64,000 nt of DNA, from assembly GCF_016019935.1 (NCBI RefSeq), contig NZ_JAECMT010000004.1, forward strand, positions 496,833-560,832, written 5' to 3'. The stretch's first letter is position 1; every line of letters starts with the position of its first letter. Shown here piece after piece: positions 61,722 through 64,000 of this stretch. A program made the translations under genes and the position numbers. Under the pieces are notes generated by a model, which saw nothing but the letters and a program-made list of their open reading frames with translations, did not search any database and was not told where the DNA came from. The DNA is from Paenibacillus sp. GSMTC-2017. GTDB lineage: Bacteria > Bacillota > Bacilli > Paenibacillales > Paenibacillaceae.

Positions 61722-62000
61722 CTATTTATTTTCGTTTTTTATCGCATCAACGAATTGTTTAGCTTCAGTGAGAGATATTCCTAATGCTTCTCGCACCTCT
61801 TTAATAGCTTTTACATAATTGTCTTCTTGGAGGTGTTTTCTGACGTCCTCATTGATAGGATGTTCAGCTACCCCAAGTTTTTTGGATAGTTGATCCAACG
61901 TATATTGCTGGTATTTAATCATCTTCTCTAAGTTATTCACTCTACTGGTAACGAAGAAGCCACTTACAATAATCAATGCTACAAGGACGATAAATTCCAC
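61722..62000 (-). CDS. Small membrane-anchored protein with ribosomal L7/L12 C-terminal-like domain
   Basis: The 92-residue product has an N-terminal helix (FIVLVALIIVSGFFV) that anchors it. A coiled stretch follows, and the end KAIKEVREALGISLTEAKQFVDAI matches the L7/L12 C-terminal fold, where L12 contacts translation factors. It is not a ribosomal protein proper. Such small proteins occur in Bacilli without a known function. Single gene. Confidence 0.8.
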   Translation of the reverse strand: MEFIVLVALIIVSGFFVTSRVNNLEKMIKYQQYTLDQLSKKLGVAEHPINEDVRKHLQEDNYVKAIKEVREALGISLTEAKQFVDAIKNENK

Positions 62001-62100
62001 TTACATCACTCCGAATCAATATGAAATATGAGTAGATTACCTATAACTGTGTATAGGTTAATACGGTAATTCATATCGTTATGTTGCATTGAATCGTTTG

Positions 62101-63846
62101 TTACGTTTTAAAGCGACCCACTGCTTCGTTCAAGCTTGTTGCTAAGCTACGTAGCTGGACTGAACCGCTAGCAACTTCTTGCATGGATGCAAGCTGTTCT
62201 TCCGATGCTGCTGCGACGCGTTGTGAATTCGCTGCTGCTGATTGTGCGATATGTTCAAGTTCATCAAGTGATGCGGCAATTTGCTCACTACCAGCAGACA
62301 TTTGCTCTGCTGCTGCTGATACTTCTTCAACTTGACTAGCGACGTGTCTAATTGACTCTTTAATCGTACGGAACGATTCCCCTGCCTGGTTAGTCACACT
62401 TGTACCTGTGCGTGCGGCTGAGACGGAAAGCTCCATAGCACTTACTGCAGCAGCCGTTTTATTACTTATCAAGTTAAGGATTTGCCCAATTTGTTCTGAC
62501 GAATCTTTGGAACGTTCCGCTAGCTTGCGAATTTCAACAGCTACTACTGCGAATCCTTTACCATGTTCCCCAGCACGAGCGGCTTCGATGGATGCGTTTA
62601 ATGCTAATAAATTCGTTTGATTTGCTACTTCACTTATCAGTACAAGTATATTTTCAATTTTATCACTTTGTTCCGTAAGCTCTTGAAGAGTTGCAACAGT
62701 TGTTCCAATGTTGGACTCGATGTGCTGCATGTGATGGAGTGTATCTGAAATAACAGATTCACCTTCAGTTGCAAGTACGTTTGTTTCTGCTGCAAGCTCA
62801 GATACGGATGAGGTGGACTCTGCAATACGGCCGATACCGATTGCCATCTCTCCCATAGCTCTTTGGCATTCCTGGAAGCTTTGTAATTGCGTCTCTGAAC
62901 CGGAAGCCACCTCTTGAATCGCTTCCGTAACTTCTTCCGTCGCTCTTGACGTTTGCTCAGCGCTGAGCTGCATATTAGAAGCAGAGCTTGCTACTTCACT
63001 AGAGTCTCTGCGAATTTCGGCTGTCACCTTCCTGAGACTTGCAATCATGGCGTTGAAGGATGTGGAAACTTTACCAATCTCGTTATCGTTTCGAACTGGA
63101 ACAGCGACTGTTAGATCGCCAGAAGCAGCTAGTTTAGATACTTCAGCAAGACGCACTAGTGGCTTCAGGGTAAATCGGATAAGAATAACAATAATTAGAA
63201 TAGCGATGATCGATAATACAGTAGCGATAATGATGCTTTCCCAGAACATGGCGCTAAGTTCTTTGTTTACTTGTTTGTAATCGAAATCGAGACTGAATAC
63301 ACCGACGGGCTGACCCTTATCATTAACGATAAGTTTAAAGTAAGATACCCATTGCCCCATAGTGTCCGTATATATTTCAGACCAGCTCTCCCCTTTTTCA
63401 AGAGCAGTACGGAACGATTTCTCAAACACTTCAGACATTTCGTACGTTTTTCCGACTCCAAAACCATTCGCAGTCATATCCTCATTGCTTTGCATGATCA
63501 TGACTTGTTGTTTACCGTTTACTTCGACGAGTTCAGGCATATACATAACTGCGTTTGTAATTCGATCATTACGAGTCATTGCATCAAATTTGTTTTTTAA
63601 TACGAAGAACGTAGCAGCTGTGCTTGTTTTTTTGGTAAGCAGCTCTGTATATCCCTTGGAAATAAATTCGTAATCAAATTCAAGTTGGTAACCTAACGTT
63701 TCACCAATGTGTTTAAGTTCTTCATTTAATGTTTTTTTCTGTGCATTGTAGGATATCGACTCCATCGAACCGATAAGTACAATTAATAATGTTGCCATCA
63801 GTAAGGAGCTAGTAACAACAATACTCTTATTTTTTAAACCCAACAT
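62101..63846 (-). CDS. Methyl-accepting chemotaxis protein
   Basis: A 581-residue receptor. Helix 1 (residues ~10-32), an extracellular sensor of ~160 residues (single Cache-like), helix 2 (~200-225), HAMP (~225-280), and a long cytoplasmic coiled coil with the conserved hairpin tip [31 protein letters not shown] near residue 400. ATG 63846 with GAGGTG upstream is preferred over 63861. The ligand is unknown. No chemotaxis kinase genes are nearby. The 150 bases upstream show no clear SigD promoter. Confidence 0.93.
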   Translation of the reverse strand: MLGLKNKSIVVTSSLLMATLLIVLIGSMESISYNAQKKTLNEELKHIGETLGYQLEFDYEFISKGYTELLTKKTSTAATFFVLKNKFDAMTRNDRITNAVMYMPELVEVNGKQQVMIMQSNEDMTANGFGVGKTYEMSEVFEKSFRTALEKGESWSEIYTDTMGQWVSYFKLIVNDKGQPVGVFSLDFDYKQVNKELSAMFWESIIIATVLSIIAILIIVILIRFTLKPLVRLAEVSKLAASGDLTVAVPVRNDNEIGKVSTSFNAMIASLRKVTAEIRRDSSEVASSASNMQLSAEQTSRATEEVTEAIQEVASGSETQLQSFQECQRAMGEMAIGIGRIAESTSSVSELAAETNVLATEGESVISDTLHHMQHIESNIGTTVATLQELTEQSDKIENILVLISEVANQTNLLALNASIEAARAGEHGKGFAVVAVEIRKLAERSKDSSEQIGQILNLISNKTAAAVSAMELSVSAARTGTSVTNQAGESFRTIKESIRHVASQVEEVSAAAEQMSAGSEQIAASLDELEHIAQSAAANSQRVAAASEEQLASMQEVASGSVQLRSLATSLNEAVGRFKT

Positions 63847-64000
63847 GCGTATACACCTCATGATTTTTTATTTGCTTAATTGGAACGTGAAACAGGGTAG
63901 AAGGGACGCCAGTTGAACTCCATTTGTTCTTTATTTTATTTAACAGTAGCACTCAAGTATTAGAAATGTTTTGGTGCTAATGTTAGGAAAGTATGAAAAA

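Noticed and set aside
63271..63673. Plus-strand frames of 103-109 codons
   Set aside because: Antisense to the chemotaxis receptor's sensor domain, without start signals.

Overview
The window looks like chromosome from an endospore-forming, low-to-mid GC Firmicute, most likely family Paenibacillaceae (Paenibacillus or a close relative). The reasons are a gerA-type spore germination operon, T-box leaders ahead of trpS and serS, strong Shine-Dalgarno sites, a DUF4023-like small protein, a YdjO-like cold-inducible protein and lipoprotein-type sugar-binding proteins. This is inferred from gene content alone. I saw no rRNA, tRNA, CRISPR array, prophage or intact insertion sequence.

Layout. 1-3.5 kb: a CdaR-type regulator (cut by the window edge), glycerate kinase and a GntP permease. 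3.5-7.5 kb: a BadF-family sugar kinase, an MBL-fold hydrolase, a small lipoprotein, and trpS with a tryptophan T-box. 7.7-11.9 kb: germinant receptor genes A, C, D (small) and B. 12-14.8 kb: a MarR/MhqR-like regulator with a dioxygenase, an esterase and a flavin reductase; matching palindromes lie ahead of the regulator and ahead of the enzymes. 15-17 kb: a LysE-type exporter and a thioredoxin-reductase-like enzyme. 17.4-30.9 kb: an amino-sugar and peptidoglycan-recycling island. It has a kinase and GH4 glycosidase on the minus strand, then an RpiR regulator, MurQ, an ABC importer without its ATPase, a GNAT protein, a PIG-L deacetylase, a NamZ-type muramidase without signal peptide, a second kinase and AnmK.

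31-46 kb: membrane proteins, a beta-carbonic anhydrase, a SRPBCC/ArsR pair with a palindromic operator, a sensor kinase with the futalosine-pathway genes mqnB and mqnD, a truncated cupredoxin membrane protein, a very acidic small protein, YceI, an amidohydrolase, an FMN reductase and a LiaRS/NarXL-type two-component system. 46-54 kb: serS with T-box, a 5'-truncated aminoglycoside 6-adenylyltransferase beside a repeat-rich gap, an arginine-type ABC transporter with an ARG-box-like operator, a yidC2-type insertase behind a leader ORF whose RNA hairpin covers the yidC Shine-Dalgarno, and a pirin. 54-64 kb: small proteins, a nuclease-helicase fusion, a BmrCD-type heterodimeric ABC exporter behind a leader-peptide attenuator, a small membrane protein with an L7/L12-like end, and a chemotaxis receptor.

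The most interesting content is regulatory. (1) The leader ORF at 51318-51728 has the architecture of Bacillus MifM control of yidC2, but its sequence is unlike MifM as I recall it. (2) The 52-codon ORF at 57389-57547 has four mutually complementary RNA segments ending in a terminator ahead of bmrCD, like B. subtilis bmrB. (3) The recycling island combines an apparently cytoplasmic NamZ, an ABC importer, BadF kinases, a PIG-L deacetylase and a GH4 glycosidase, which suggests intracellular processing of amino-sugar disaccharides. All three are predictions from sequence.
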